Below the pieces are notes generated by a model. The model had not been told where the DNA came from. It was given only the letters and a program-made list of their open reading frames with translations, and searched no databases. Below, in pieces: positions 53,978-62,418 of a DNA stretch of 64,000 nt. The translations under genes were made by a program, and so were the position numbers. This stretch comes from Serratia rhizosphaerae. Its GTDB lineage: Bacteria; Pseudomonadota; Gammaproteobacteria; Enterobacterales; Enterobacteriaceae. The stretch spans positions 3,100,001 to 3,164,000 of the forward strand of contig NZ_CP041764.1 of assembly GCF_009817885.1 (NCBI RefSeq). Direction: 5' to 3'. How positions within the stretch are numbered: the stretch's first letter is position 1; every line of letters starts with the position of its first letter.

Positions 53978-54014
53978 AAAAACCCGTAACGGACGTTGCG
54001 GGTTTTTTTATTTT
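53978..54014 (+). terminator. Rho-independent terminator of mrcB
   Basis: AACCCG-T-AACG pairs with CGTT-G-CGGGTT over a GA loop, followed by a run of seven Ts, A, and five Ts. It separates mrcB from the iron-controlled fhuA. Confidence 0.88.
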
Positions 54015-54126
54015 TCCGCTTAAGTTATTTCCATAGGGTTAACGGGGCTGAATCAGGTGACGGCCGTGGATTAGCGCGCCGAAATGCGCTTGCAGTTAAA
54101 CTTCCCTTCTGCATAAAATGCGACGC

Positions 54127-54145
54127 TTATAATAATTATTATCGT
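54127..54145. promoter_or_regulatory. Fur box upstream of fhuA
   Basis: The core ATAATAATTATTAT is a perfect 14-bp palindrome, and the 19-bp site matches the Fur consensus (GATAATGATAATCATTATC) well in the AT positions. It lies 37 bp before the fhuA start. Confidence 0.8.
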
Positions 54146-54181
54146 TTACATTCTTCATTTAAATACATCAGAGAAACTAAC

Positions 54182-56380
54182 ATGGCTACCAAGCGTCCAT
54201 CACCATCACCAACGGCGTTCAACCGTTTCCCCGTGCGCGGCAGCGCGATAGCCATCGCCGCCGCCCTGAGCGCCCTCAGCCTGTCGGTGCAGGCCGCCGA
54301 GAATAAAGCGGCCGGAGCAAAAGAAGATACCCTGACCGTGGTCGGCAGCAGTAACCGGCAGCAGGAAAGCGCCTGGGGCCCGGTCGGCACCTATGCCGCC
54401 AAGCACAGCGCCACCGGCACCAAAACCGATACCCCGCTGGTGAAAACGCCGCAGTCGGTCTCGGTGGTAACGCGCGAAGAGATGGAGATGCGCCAGTCGG
54501 AGACGGTGAAAAGCGCGCTGGGTTACACGCCGGGCGTGATGGTCGGCAACCGCGGCGCGTCCACCGCCTATGACTCGGTCAATATCCGCGGCTTCAGCTC
54601 GGTCGGCACCAATCTCTATCTGGACGGCCTGAAACTGCAGGACGACAACTACTCGATCTATCAGGTTGATCCCTATTTCCTGGAGCGCGCCGAAGTGCTG
54701 CGCGGGCCGGTTTCCGTCCTGTACGGTAAAAGTAACCCGGGCGGTCTGGTGTCGCTGGTCAGCAAACGGCCGACCGGCGAAGAGCTGCGTGAAGTGCAGT
54801 TCAAGATGGGCACCGATAACCTGTTCCAGACCGGCTTTGACTTCGGCGGCACGCTGGACGACGACGGCGTTTACTCCTACCGCCTGACCGGGCTGGCGCG
54901 CAGCGAAGACCAGCAGCAGGTGGGGGAACAATCCAAGCGTTATGCCATCGCGCCTTCCTTCAGCTGGCGGCCGGACGATCGCACCACCTTTACCCTGCTG
55001 AGCAGTTTCCAGGACGATCCTGACGTCGGCTACTACGGCTGGCTGCCGAAAGAGGGCACGGTGGAAAACGGCGTCAACGGCAAGCTGCCGACCAGCTTTA
55101 ACGACGGCGAGCCGGGCTACAACAACATCTCGCGCAAGCAGCAGATGATCGGCTACAGCTTCGAGCATGCCTTTAACGACACATGGAGCGTGCGGCAGAA
55201 CCTGCGCTACTCCAAGATGGACGTCGACTACCGCTCCATCTACGGCCTCGGCATCAGCCCGACCAACCCGAGCGAGCTGACGCGCGGCGTGATGAACTCC
55301 AAAGAGCATCTGTCCAGCTTTGCGGTTGATAGCCAGGCGCAGGCCAAATTCGCCACCGGCGATGTGGATCACACCCTGCTGATGGGCGTCGACTATATGC
55401 GTATGCGCAACGATATCGTGTATGAATACGGCACGGCGTCCAATCTCAACGTGGTGGCGCCGAACTACGGCAACGACAGCTACACCATCAACGGCAGCGC
55501 CAACCAGGTGAACCGTCAGGAACAGACCGGCCTCTACCTGCAGGATCAGGCGGAATGGAACAACTGGGTGCTGACGCTGGGCGGCCGCTACGACTGGAGC
55601 CAGACCTCCACCACCAACCGCGCGGCGCAGAATACGCGCAGCGAGCAGAACGACAGTGAGTTTACCGGCCGCGCCGGGCTGAACTATGTGTTCGACAACG
55701 GCATTGCGCCGTACTTCAGTTACAGCGAGTCGTTTGAACCGACCGCCGGCACCGACGCCTTCGGCAAACCGTTCTCGCCGTCGAAGGGCAAACAGTATGA
55801 AGCCGGGGTGAAATATGCGCCGGATAACCGGCCGATCACCGCCAGCGTGGCGCTGTACCAACTGACCAAGACCAACAACAAGGTGGCCTACCCGGACAAC
55901 CCGGTGTTCAGCATCCAGGGCGGTGAAATCCGTTCCCGCGGCGTAGAAGTCGAAGCCAAGGCGGCGCTGTCGGCCAACGTCAACGTGCTGGGCTCGTACA
56001 CCTATACCGACGCCGAGTACACCAAAGACACCACCAATCAGGGCCATACGCCGGCGGCGATTCCGAAACATATGGCGTCGCTGTGGGCGGATTACACCTT
56101 CCATGAAACCGCGCTGAGCGGCCTGACGCTCGGCTCCGGCGTGCGCTATGTCGGCTCCAGCTACGGCGACGAAGCGAACACCTTTAAAGTGAAAGACTAC
56201 ACGGTGGTCGATGCGGCGGTGAAATACGATCTGGCACGATTCAACCTGCCGGGTTCATCCGTTGGCATTAATATCAACAACCTGTTTGATAAAGAGTACG
56301 TCTCCAGCTGCTTCAATACCTACGGTTGCTACTGGGGCGCGGAACGTCAGGTGGTTGCGACCGCAACTTTCCGTTTCTAA
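54182..56380 (+). CDS. fhuA: TonB-dependent ferric hydroxamate receptor FhuA
   Basis: 732 residues from ATG 54182; the frame is open further upstream but the signal peptide (to about AAENKA) begins here. TonB box KEDTLTVVG, then the plug domain (TPLVKTPQSVSVVTREEME, VNIRGFSS, ERAEVLRGPVSVLYGKSNPGGLVSLVSKRP), then a 22-strand barrel ending SCFNTYGCYWGAERQVVATATFRF, very close to E. coli FhuA. It takes up ferrichrome-type siderophores through the outer membrane and may serve as phage and colicin receptor. Some external loops are shorter than in E. coli. A Fur box precedes it; fhuCDB follow. Confidence 0.95.
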   Translation: MATKRPSPSPTAFNRFPVRGSAIAIAAALSALSLSVQAAENKAAGAKEDTLTVVGSSNRQQESAWGPVGTYAAKHSATGTKTDTPLVKTPQSVSVVTREEMEMRQSETVKSALGYTPGVMVGNRGASTAYDSVNIRGFSSVGTNLYLDGLKLQDDNYSIYQVDPYFLERAEVLRGPVSVLYGKSNPGGLVSLVSKRPTGEELREVQFKMGTDNLFQTGFDFGGTLDDDGVYSYRLTGLARSEDQQQVGEQSKRYAIAPSFSWRPDDRTTFTLLSSFQDDPDVGYYGWLPKEGTVENGVNGKLPTSFNDGEPGYNNISRKQQMIGYSFEHAFNDTWSVRQNLRYSKMDVDYRSIYGLGISPTNPSELTRGVMNSKEHLSSFAVDSQAQAKFATGDVDHTLLMGVDYMRMRNDIVYEYGTASNLNVVAPNYGNDSYTINGSANQVNRQEQTGLYLQDQAEWNNWVLTLGGRYDWSQTSTTNRAAQNTRSEQNDSEFTGRAGLNYVFDNGIAPYFSYSESFEPTAGTDAFGKPFSPSKGKQYEAGVKYAPDNRPITASVALYQLTKTNNKVAYPDNPVFSIQGGEIRSRGVEVEAKAALSANVNVLGSYTYTDAEYTKDTTNQGHTPAAIPKHMASLWADYTFHETALSGLTLGSGVRYVGSSYGDEANTFKVKDYTVVDAAVKYDLARFNLPGSSVGININNLFDKEYVSSCFNTYGCYWGAERQVVATATFRF

Positions 56381-56428
56381 CCGGACAACCCCGGAGCGGC
56401 CGCGCTGCTCCGGGTAAAAATAGGGCCT

Positions 56429-57226
56429 ATGCAGGATAAACATCTTCTCCAAGAGGCGACGTTCACGCTGGATAACGTGAGCTTCGCCGTCCCCGGCCGC
56501 ATACTGCTGCAACCGCTGTCATTGACCTTTCCGCACGGCAAGGTCTGCGGGCTGATCGGCCATAACGGCTCTGGTAAATCCACGCTATTGAAAATTCTCG
56601 GCCGTCACCAGGCGGCGACCGGCGGGCAGGCCTTGCTGAACGATACGCCGCTGGCGCAGTGGGACAGCAAGGCGTTCGCCCGCGAAGTGGCCTATCTGCC
56701 GCAGCAACTGCCGGCCGCCGAAGGCATGACGGTGCGCGAACTGGTGGCCATCGGCCGTTACCCGTGGCACGGCGCGCTGGGACGCTTTTCCGCCGCCGAT
56801 CGTCAGCACGTTGAAGAGGCGATCGCGCTGGTGGGCTTAAAACCGCTGGCCGGCCGGCTGGTGGACAGCCTGTCCGGCGGCGAACGTCAGCGCGCCTGGC
56901 TGGCGATGCTGGTGGCGCAGGACAGCCGCTGCCTGCTGCTGGACGAGCCGACCTCGGCGCTGGATATCGCCCATCAGGTGGAAGTGCTGGCGTTGATTCA
57001 GCGTCTGAGCCGCGAGCGCGGCCTGACGGTGATCGCGGTGCTGCACGATATCAATATGGCCGCCCGCTACTGTGACCATCTGGTGGCGCTGCGCGGCGGA
57101 GAAATGATCGCTCAGGGCGCGCCGCTGGAACTGATGCAGGGGCCGGTGCTGGAGCAGATCTACGGCATTCCGATGGGCACGCTGCCGCATCCGAGCGGCG
57201 GTTCACCGGTGAGCTTTGTCTACTGA
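56429..57226 (+). CDS. fhuC: Ferric hydroxamate importer ATPase FhuC
   Basis: 265 residues, as in E. coli. Walker A LIGHNGSGKSTLLK, Q-loop YLPQQL, signature LSGGERQRAWLAM, Walker B CLLLDEPTSALD, H-loop VLHDINMAARYCDH. It powers FhuB. The TGATG junction with fhuD points to coupled translation. Confidence 0.97.
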   Translation: MQDKHLLQEATFTLDNVSFAVPGRILLQPLSLTFPHGKVCGLIGHNGSGKSTLLKILGRHQAATGGQALLNDTPLAQWDSKAFAREVAYLPQQLPAAEGMTVRELVAIGRYPWHGALGRFSAADRQHVEEAIALVGLKPLAGRLVDSLSGGERQRAWLAMLVAQDSRCLLLDEPTSALDIAHQVEVLALIQRLSRERGLTVIAVLHDINMAARYCDHLVALRGGEMIAQGAPLELMQGPVLEQIYGIPMGTLPHPSGGSPVSFVY

Positions 57227-58122
57227 TGCATGATATGTCTTTTGATCCCTTTCGCCGCCGCCTGCTGGCGGCGCTGGCGCTGTCGCCGCTGCTGACCTCG
57301 CTGCCGGGCCGTGCTGCCGCGCCGCCTGATCTGGGGCGCATTGTGGCGCTGGAATGGCTGCCGGCCGAACTGCTGCTGGCGCTGGGCGTAACGCCGCAGG
57401 CGGTGGCCGATATTCATAACTACAACCTGTGGGTGCGTGAGCCGGCTCTGCCGGCGACGGTGGTTGACGCCGGCCAGCGCACCGAACCCAATCTGGAGCT
57501 GCTGCAACAACTGCAGCCGTCGCTGGTGCTGCTGTCGCAGGGCTATGGCCCGTCGCCGCAGCTGTTGGCGCCGATTGCGCCGACCATGGAATTCGCCTTT
57601 AACGACGGCAGCGGCAAACCGCTGACCGTCGCCAAAAACTCGCTGCGTCAGCTGGCGCAGCGGCTGGGGCTGGAAAGCCGCGCCGAGCGGCATCTGCAGC
57701 ACTTTGACGCCTTCATCAGCGACGCGCGCGGGCGGCTGCAGGATTACACCCGCCAGCCGCTGCTGCTGTTCTCGCTGATCGATAACCGTCACGCGCTGGT
57801 GATCGGCCATCAGAGCCTGTTCCAGCAGGTGATGGACCAGCTCGGCATCGCCAACGCCTGGGCAGGGGAGACCAACTTTTGGGGCTCGGCGATCGTCGGT
57901 ATTGAACGTCTGGCGGCGGTGAAAAATGCGCGGGCAATCTATTTCGATCACGGCAATCAGCGGATGCTGGCGCAGGTGAGCGCGACGCCGCTGTGGCAGT
58001 CGCTGCCGTTTGTGCGTCAGCAGCAGCTGCGTCGGGTGCCGGCGGTCTGGCTGTACGGCGCCACGCTGTCTGCTATGCGCTTTTGCCGACTGCTGGAACA
58101 GGCACAGGAGGCGCGCGCATGA
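57226..58122 (+). CDS. fhuD: Periplasmic ferric hydroxamate-binding protein FhuD
   Basis: 298 residues. N-terminal FDPFRRRLLAALALSPLLTSLPGRAAA is a signal with a twin-arginine look, cleaved near residue 32. The helical-backbone type binding fold follows: RIVALEWLPAELLLALGVTPQAVAD, ERAERHLQHFDAFISDAR region, WLYGATLSAMRF at the end. It carries hydroxamate siderophores from FhuA to FhuB. It overlaps fhuC and fhuB. Confidence 0.95.
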   Translation: MHDMSFDPFRRRLLAALALSPLLTSLPGRAAAPPDLGRIVALEWLPAELLLALGVTPQAVADIHNYNLWVREPALPATVVDAGQRTEPNLELLQQLQPSLVLLSQGYGPSPQLLAPIAPTMEFAFNDGSGKPLTVAKNSLRQLAQRLGLESRAERHLQHFDAFISDARGRLQDYTRQPLLLFSLIDNRHALVIGHQSLFQQVMDQLGIANAWAGETNFWGSAIVGIERLAAVKNARAIYFDHGNQRMLAQVSATPLWQSLPFVRQQQLRRVPAVWLYGATLSAMRFCRLLEQAQEARA

Positions 58123-60107
58123 ATCACAGACTGCGTATTTTACCGATCGCGCTGCTGGCGTTGCTGGCGGCCGCCGCCGGCGGTCTGAGCGTCTTTAACC
58201 TGTTGCAGCAGCTGCCGCTGGCGCAGTGGGGGCAGGCGCTGCGGGCGCCGGACATCGATAACGTGCAGCAGATGGTGTTCCATTACAGCCTGCTGCCGCG
58301 CCTGTGCATTGCATTGCTGGCCGGCGCCGGCTTGGGGCTGGTGGGCGTGCTGTTCCAGCAGGTGCTGCGCAACCCGCTGGCCGAGCCGGCGACGCTCGGC
58401 GTTTCAGCCGGTGCGCAGCTGGGGCTGACTATCGCCACGCTGTGGATGCTGCCGGGCGGCGAGCTGACCGAACAGCTGGCCGCGATGGCCGGTGCGATCG
58501 TGGTGGGCGCGCTGGTGTTCGGCGTGGCCTGGGGCAAACGGATGTCGCCGGTGACGCTGATTCTGGCCGGTCTGGTGCTGGGGCTGTACTGCGGCGCGGT
58601 CAGCAGCCTGCTGGCGCTGTTTAACTATGAACAGCTGCAGGGGCTGTTCCTGTGGAGCACCGGTTCGCTGAACCAGCAGGACTGGAGCGCAGTGCAGTTT
58701 ATCCTGCCGCGTCTGCTGCTGGCGGCCTTATTGGCCGCGCTGCTGATCCGCCCGCTGACCCTGCTGGGACTGGATGACGGCGTCGCGCGCAACCTGGGAC
58801 TGGGGCTGGCGCTTGCCCGCTTCAGCGCGCTGGCGCTGGCGATCGTGTTCAGCGCCATGTTGGTCAATGCGGTGGGGGTGATCGGCTTTATCGGCCTGTT
58901 CGCGCCGCTGATGGCCAAAATGCTGGGGGCGCGCCGGCTGGCGCATCGGATGATGCTGGCGCCGCTGCTGGGGGCGCTGCTGCTGTGGCTGACCGACCAG
59001 CTGATGGTGTGGCTGGCGCTGGTCTGGCGTGAAATTCCGACCGGCGCCGCCACCGCCCTGATTGGCGCGCCGCTGCTGCTGTGGCTGCTGCCGCGCCTGC
59101 GCAGCGCCGCTACGCCGCCGCCGATGAACCTGGGCGACCGGGTGCCGGCCGAGCGTCAGCATCTGCCGCGCTGGCTGGTGTTGGGCGGCGTGCTGCTGCT
59201 GGCCGGGCTGGCGTTGGCGCTGATGCTGGGGAAAAACGCCGCCGGCTGGCACTGGAGCGTCGGCACGGAGTTTGAATCGCTGTGGCCGTGGCGCTGGCCG
59301 CGGGTGCTGTCGGCGCTGGCGGCGGGCGTGATGCTGGCGGTGGCGGGGACGCTGATTCAAAAGCTGACCGGCAACCCGATGGCCAGCCCGGAAGTGCTCG
59401 GCATCAGCTCCGGCGCGGCATTCGGCGTGGTGGTGATGATGTTTATCGTGCCGGGCGATGCCTTTGTCTGGCTGCTGCCGGCGGGCAGTCTGGGGGCGGC
59501 GCTGACGCTGCTGGTGATTACCGTGGTTGCCGGACGCGGCGGCTTCTCGACCGAGCGGATGCTGCTGGCGGGGATTGCGCTCAGCACCGCGTTCACCACC
59601 ACCATCTATCTGCTGCTGGCCAGCGGCGACCCGCGTATGGGCGGCCTGCTGACCTGGATTTCCGGCTCGACCTATGCGGTAACCGGGGCGCAGGCAATCC
59701 GCACCGCGCTGATTGCCGCGCTGCTGGTGCTGCTGGCGCCGCTGTGCCGCCGCTGGCTGACCATCCTGCCGCTGGGCGGCGCGACGGCGCGTTCGGTCGG
59801 CATCGCGCTGACGCCGGTGCGCCTGAGCATTCTGCTGCTGGCGGCGACGCTGACCGCGATGGCGACGCTGACCGTCGGCCCGCTCAGTTTTGTCGGCCTG
59901 ATGGCGCCGCATATGGCGCGTATGCTGGGCTTCCGCCGCGCGCTACCGCAGATGCTGATTGCCGCACTGCTGGGTGGTTTGCTGATGGTGTTTGCCGACT
60001 GGTGCGGACGGATGGTGCTGTTCCCTTACCAAATCCCGGCCGGCCTGCTGGCGACTTTTATCGGCGCGCCGTATTTTGTCTATCTGCTGCGCAGGCAGAC
60101 CTCGTAG
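58119..60107 (+). CDS. fhuB: Ferric hydroxamate importer permease FhuB
   Basis: 662 residues, against 660 in E. coli, from ATG 58119 overlapping the fhuD stop. It is a fused double BtuC-type permease with about twenty membrane helices. Each half has the FhuC-contact region: NPLAEPATLGVSAGAQLG in the first, NPMASPEVLGISSGAAFG in the second, and GFIGLFAPLMAKML and SFVGLMAPHMARML. It is the last gene of fhuACDB. Confidence 0.96.
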   Translation: MNHRLRILPIALLALLAAAAGGLSVFNLLQQLPLAQWGQALRAPDIDNVQQMVFHYSLLPRLCIALLAGAGLGLVGVLFQQVLRNPLAEPATLGVSAGAQLGLTIATLWMLPGGELTEQLAAMAGAIVVGALVFGVAWGKRMSPVTLILAGLVLGLYCGAVSSLLALFNYEQLQGLFLWSTGSLNQQDWSAVQFILPRLLLAALLAALLIRPLTLLGLDDGVARNLGLGLALARFSALALAIVFSAMLVNAVGVIGFIGLFAPLMAKMLGARRLAHRMMLAPLLGALLLWLTDQLMVWLALVWREIPTGAATALIGAPLLLWLLPRLRSAATPPPMNLGDRVPAERQHLPRWLVLGGVLLLAGLALALMLGKNAAGWHWSVGTEFESLWPWRWPRVLSALAAGVMLAVAGTLIQKLTGNPMASPEVLGISSGAAFGVVVMMFIVPGDAFVWLLPAGSLGAALTLLVITVVAGRGGFSTERMLLAGIALSTAFTTTIYLLLASGDPRMGGLLTWISGSTYAVTGAQAIRTALIAALLVLLAPLCRRWLTILPLGGATARSVGIALTPVRLSILLLAATLTAMATLTVGPLSFVGLMAPHMARMLGFRRALPQMLIAALLGGLLMVFADWCGRMVLFPYQIPAGLLATFIGAPYFVYLLRRQTS

Positions 60108-60129
60108 CGGCTCCGCCGGATTCTCCTCA

Positions 60130-60159
60130 AGTGCCCGGCCTACCGTAATGCCGGGCACT
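60130..60159 (+). terminator. Hairpin after fhuB
   Basis: AGTGCCCGGC and GCCGGGCACT form a 10-bp perfect stem with a 10-base loop, 22 bases after the fhuB stop. A T-rich tract follows only after about 14 bases, so it may be a weak terminator or a 3' stabiliser. Confidence 0.5.
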
Positions 60160-60303
60160 GAAGGTTATCGACATTGTTTTCAAAGGGATATTTTACCTTT
60201 TTAGTCCGATCTTTCTCATACTCCCGTACGGTCAGCATTAGCCTTCTGGTCGGTTTTTTTTGTCAGGATAGCGATATACTGAGAGGCAATAGGAGGTGGT
60301 GAT

Positions 60304-60630
60304 GTGGGGATAACTGAAGAAGCATTATTGAGGTCAGGTTTTACGGCGAAAGACATACGGAAACTCAGAAATAATAGTGCCAACTATGGCTCAACCATGG
60401 ATGTCATAGTTTCAGACTTGGCAAACCGATTTTTGATCAATGTGTGGGTAACATTGGGTGTTTTTGCTGTCTGCCTGATAGCCTTGGTTCTAGGTTCCGT
60501 TGGCAGTGTTTTATCAGGCGTAGTTGCCGGTTTATTTGTCTTGTTAATCGGCTGGTTCACCGTCCCTGCGGGTCTGGCGTATAAGTCCTGGCGTTTAAGA
60601 AAACAGACTTACGAGCAATCTATTCGTTGA
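60304..60630 (+). CDS. Small two-helix membrane protein, unknown
   Basis: 108 residues from GTG 60304, which stands behind a near-perfect AGGAGGTGG ribosome site; the ATG two bases earlier leads at once to a stop. Residues 1-40 are soluble and charged (MGITEEALLRSGFTAKDIRKLRN). Two membrane helices follow (VWVTLGVFAVCLIALVLG and VVAGLFVLLIGWFTVPAGL) with a basic tail. GC content is lower than in fhu. It lies opposite to the toxin/immunity genes that come next. I do not recognise a family; a membrane immunity role is possible but unproven. Confidence 0.6.
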   Translation: MGITEEALLRSGFTAKDIRKLRNNSANYGSTMDVIVSDLANRFLINVWVTLGVFAVCLIALVLGSVGSVLSGVVAGLFVLLIGWFTVPAGLAYKSWRLRKQTYEQSIR

Positions 60631-60764
60631 GTATCGGTATCTAAGGTTTTTGTGTATTGGTTTTTTGATTCTATTGTTTTTTTATTGTGTACACCCTTGG
60701 GTACACGGAAAAAGGTCGTGCCCCATCATTCTGCCTGCTTTTTGCTCACACACTGCCGCCCTGG

Positions 60765-61095
60765 TCACTCAAGGGAGGTCTGCTTAGTGGACCAACTGGT
60801 GACTTGCGGGGCTAATAGCCGAATTTGTTCCAAAAAAATCCTTTGCCGTTGTTCCCATAGCTCTGGCAACACATCGTTCCCCCATCGAGCACTGAATTCC
60901 TCATCAATCGACTCTGGATATGTCTCTTCAAATTCGACGATATCCGCGATCAAGGTATCGATCTTCGATGATGGGTTGTCTTGAAGATAGAAACCTCTAT
61001 AACGCAGGGAAGGGTTGTCGCCCCTGTGATTTCGCAGCTATCCTGTCCGAAATAAATTTGTATCAGATGTTCTGAGTGCGGAAAAGTTACCCATG
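60765..61095 (-). pseudogene. Decayed second CdiI-type immunity gene
   Basis: Reverse-strand remnants of a second immunity gene lie right behind the intact one. One frame gives HLIQIYFGQDSCEITG (61022-61069), which aligns with LVRVFFGQDCDLFG of the intact neighbour. Another frame gives FYLQDNPSSKIDTLIADIVEFEETYPESIDEEF... to the stop at 60765. The ATG at 61095 is in a third frame that stops after 18 codons. At least two frameshifts are therefore needed to rebuild one protein. The end of the reading frame (PELWEQRQRIFLEQI) can be read as WGTTAKDFLEQI if one G is restored and one T removed, further decay or a compensated shift. Confidence 0.65.
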
Positions 61096-61389
61096 ACCTT
61101 TACTCAAGGTTTGAATGACTTTTTCGAGGAACCTCCGGGTGGAGTATCCCCATGCTGTTGGAGAAAATTCCCCTTCAGCTAGGTTTATAAAGGCAAACTC
61201 AAGTTGCGTATCATCCGGGTATAAACCCAGAAATATTTGGGCTTCATTCACTGTTTTTTGCACAGTCATAACATTTTCGGTGTCCCTGTAAGACTCAAGA
61301 ATCTCCTCTACGGACTCCCCGAATAAATCACAATCTTGTCCGAAAAAAACACGGACCAGAGTACCAAGGTTAGGTGTTTGAGATGCCAT
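61087..61389 (-). CDS. CdiI-type immunity protein
   Basis: 100 residues, acidic. Start ATG 61389 with AAGGA 7 bases before it, 8 bp after the toxin stop. LGTLVRVFFGQDCDLFGESVEEILESYRDTE and AWGYSTRRFLEKVIQTL fit the small immunity family found behind contact-dependent inhibition and RNase A-like toxins. It should bind and block the toxin coded just upstream. The placement directly behind the toxin, same strand, is the standard order. Confidence 0.8.
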   Translation of the reverse strand: MASQTPNLGTLVRVFFGQDCDLFGESVEEILESYRDTENVMTVQKTVNEAQIFLGLYPDDTQLEFAFINLAEGEFSPTAWGYSTRRFLEKVIQTLSKGHG

Positions 61390-61397
61390 ACATTTCC

Positions 61398-62243
61398 TTA
61401 TCTGATAATTGGATAGGCTGTCAAAATGTAATAGGGTTTACCGTTGTACACTTTCTTTAGCAGAACCACGCGTACGGAGTTAGAAGTTAACTTTATGGAG
61501 TTCCCTTGCCTGTAGCCAAAACCAATCGGTTTACCTGCGTTGTGTGTCAGTTCAAGCACGTTAGTTGATGTTGGCTGTTGTGCCCATCTCTTAATTAGCG
61601 CTTTATTGAATCTCAGTGTTCGACTTATCGCCTGTTCGGCGGTACGCAAATCAGTAAACGTTGATGCGGATTGCATGGTTGGGCTCTTAGCTAAACGCTC
61701 AAGTAGTTCCTCGGGTGTTTTGGCAATATGCTTGCTAATCGTATGTCCGCCGCCTTTTATACCGGGGACAGACTCATGCTCAATCAGCTTTACCTTACCC
61801 ATACGAACAGAGGAAACACGCGCCGCGCCTATCACTGTCGCAAACACCAATGGCACCGCAACATCTACTGTAAGCCCTACGTTATAGGCCGTCTCATCAT
61901 CCGCGCCTAGGGTTTTAGCCATTGCGACAGCAGATTGATAGGTATCGGTAGTTGTCGGCTGACCGGTGACGATCTGATTGGAAGCGGCCTTGATGCTGTC
62001 CAGGCTGTGAGTGCCCATAATAACGCAGCCGACTTTGGTTAAAAGCGTGGGGTCAGGTGCATAACACATCGCGCCAGCACCAATGAGTTCAACAACGCCA
62101 CCAGCAAGACCCAAACCGCCAAACAGGCGATTGCTTAAGGTTTCCCCCTCAGTGACATTCTTGTCTGACATGGCTGCCGCCAGTTGTACCGGCGAAAGCA
62201 CAACCCTTAAACCTTCCTCTTTTGTCATATCATTTCCATCCAT
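61398..62243 (-). CDS. Orphan RNase A-like toxin
   Basis: 281 residues. Residues 10-148 form an N-terminal module with hydrophobic stretches (LSNRLFGGLGLAGGVVELIGAGAMCYAPDP and LTVDVAVPLVFATVIGAARV), conserved in such enterobacterial toxins as I recall. Residues 154-281 fit the bacterial RNase A-like fold used by CdiA toxins: EHESVPGIKGGGHTISKHIAKT, ASTFTDLRTAEQAI, and the final ILTAYPIIR. H172, R183, T275 and Y277 match, in order and spacing, the recalled active-site set His/Arg/Thr/Tyr of the Yersinia CdiA toxin. No CdiA or Rhs carrier is present, so delivery (for example by type VI secretion) is unknown. ATG 62228 is an alternative start. An intact immunity gene follows. Confidence 0.82.
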   Translation of the reverse strand: MDGNDMTKEEGLRVVLSPVQLAAAMSDKNVTEGETLSNRLFGGLGLAGGVVELIGAGAMCYAPDPTLLTKVGCVIMGTHSLDSIKAASNQIVTGQPTTTDTYQSAVAMAKTLGADDETAYNVGLTVDVAVPLVFATVIGAARVSSVRMGKVKLIEHESVPGIKGGGHTISKHIAKTPEELLERLAKSPTMQSASTFTDLRTAEQAISRTLRFNKALIKRWAQQPTSTNVLELTHNAGKPIGFGYRQGNSIKLTSNSVRVVLLKKVYNGKPYYILTAYPIIR

Positions 62244-62418
62244 TAGATTGGTTTAATAGAACACATAAATAACATGGAGGGGATTTTATGATCAGTATGA
62301 AATTACGATTTTAAGCTCCCCTTGCCTAGGCGTTATAAATCGTGAGGTTAGTTTAACACTGGGCTATTCCCCAAATCAGCGCCAGGATACGTAAAGGGAA
62401 GAGGTCACAAAAAAAAGG

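Noticed and set aside
54206..56104. 632-codon reverse frame inside fhuA
   Set aside because: Shadow of fhuA; no ribosome site or recognisable domain.
60652..60984. 110-codon forward frame after the small membrane protein
   Set aside because: Antisense to the immunity remnant; Ser/Cys-rich composition and no proper ribosome site.
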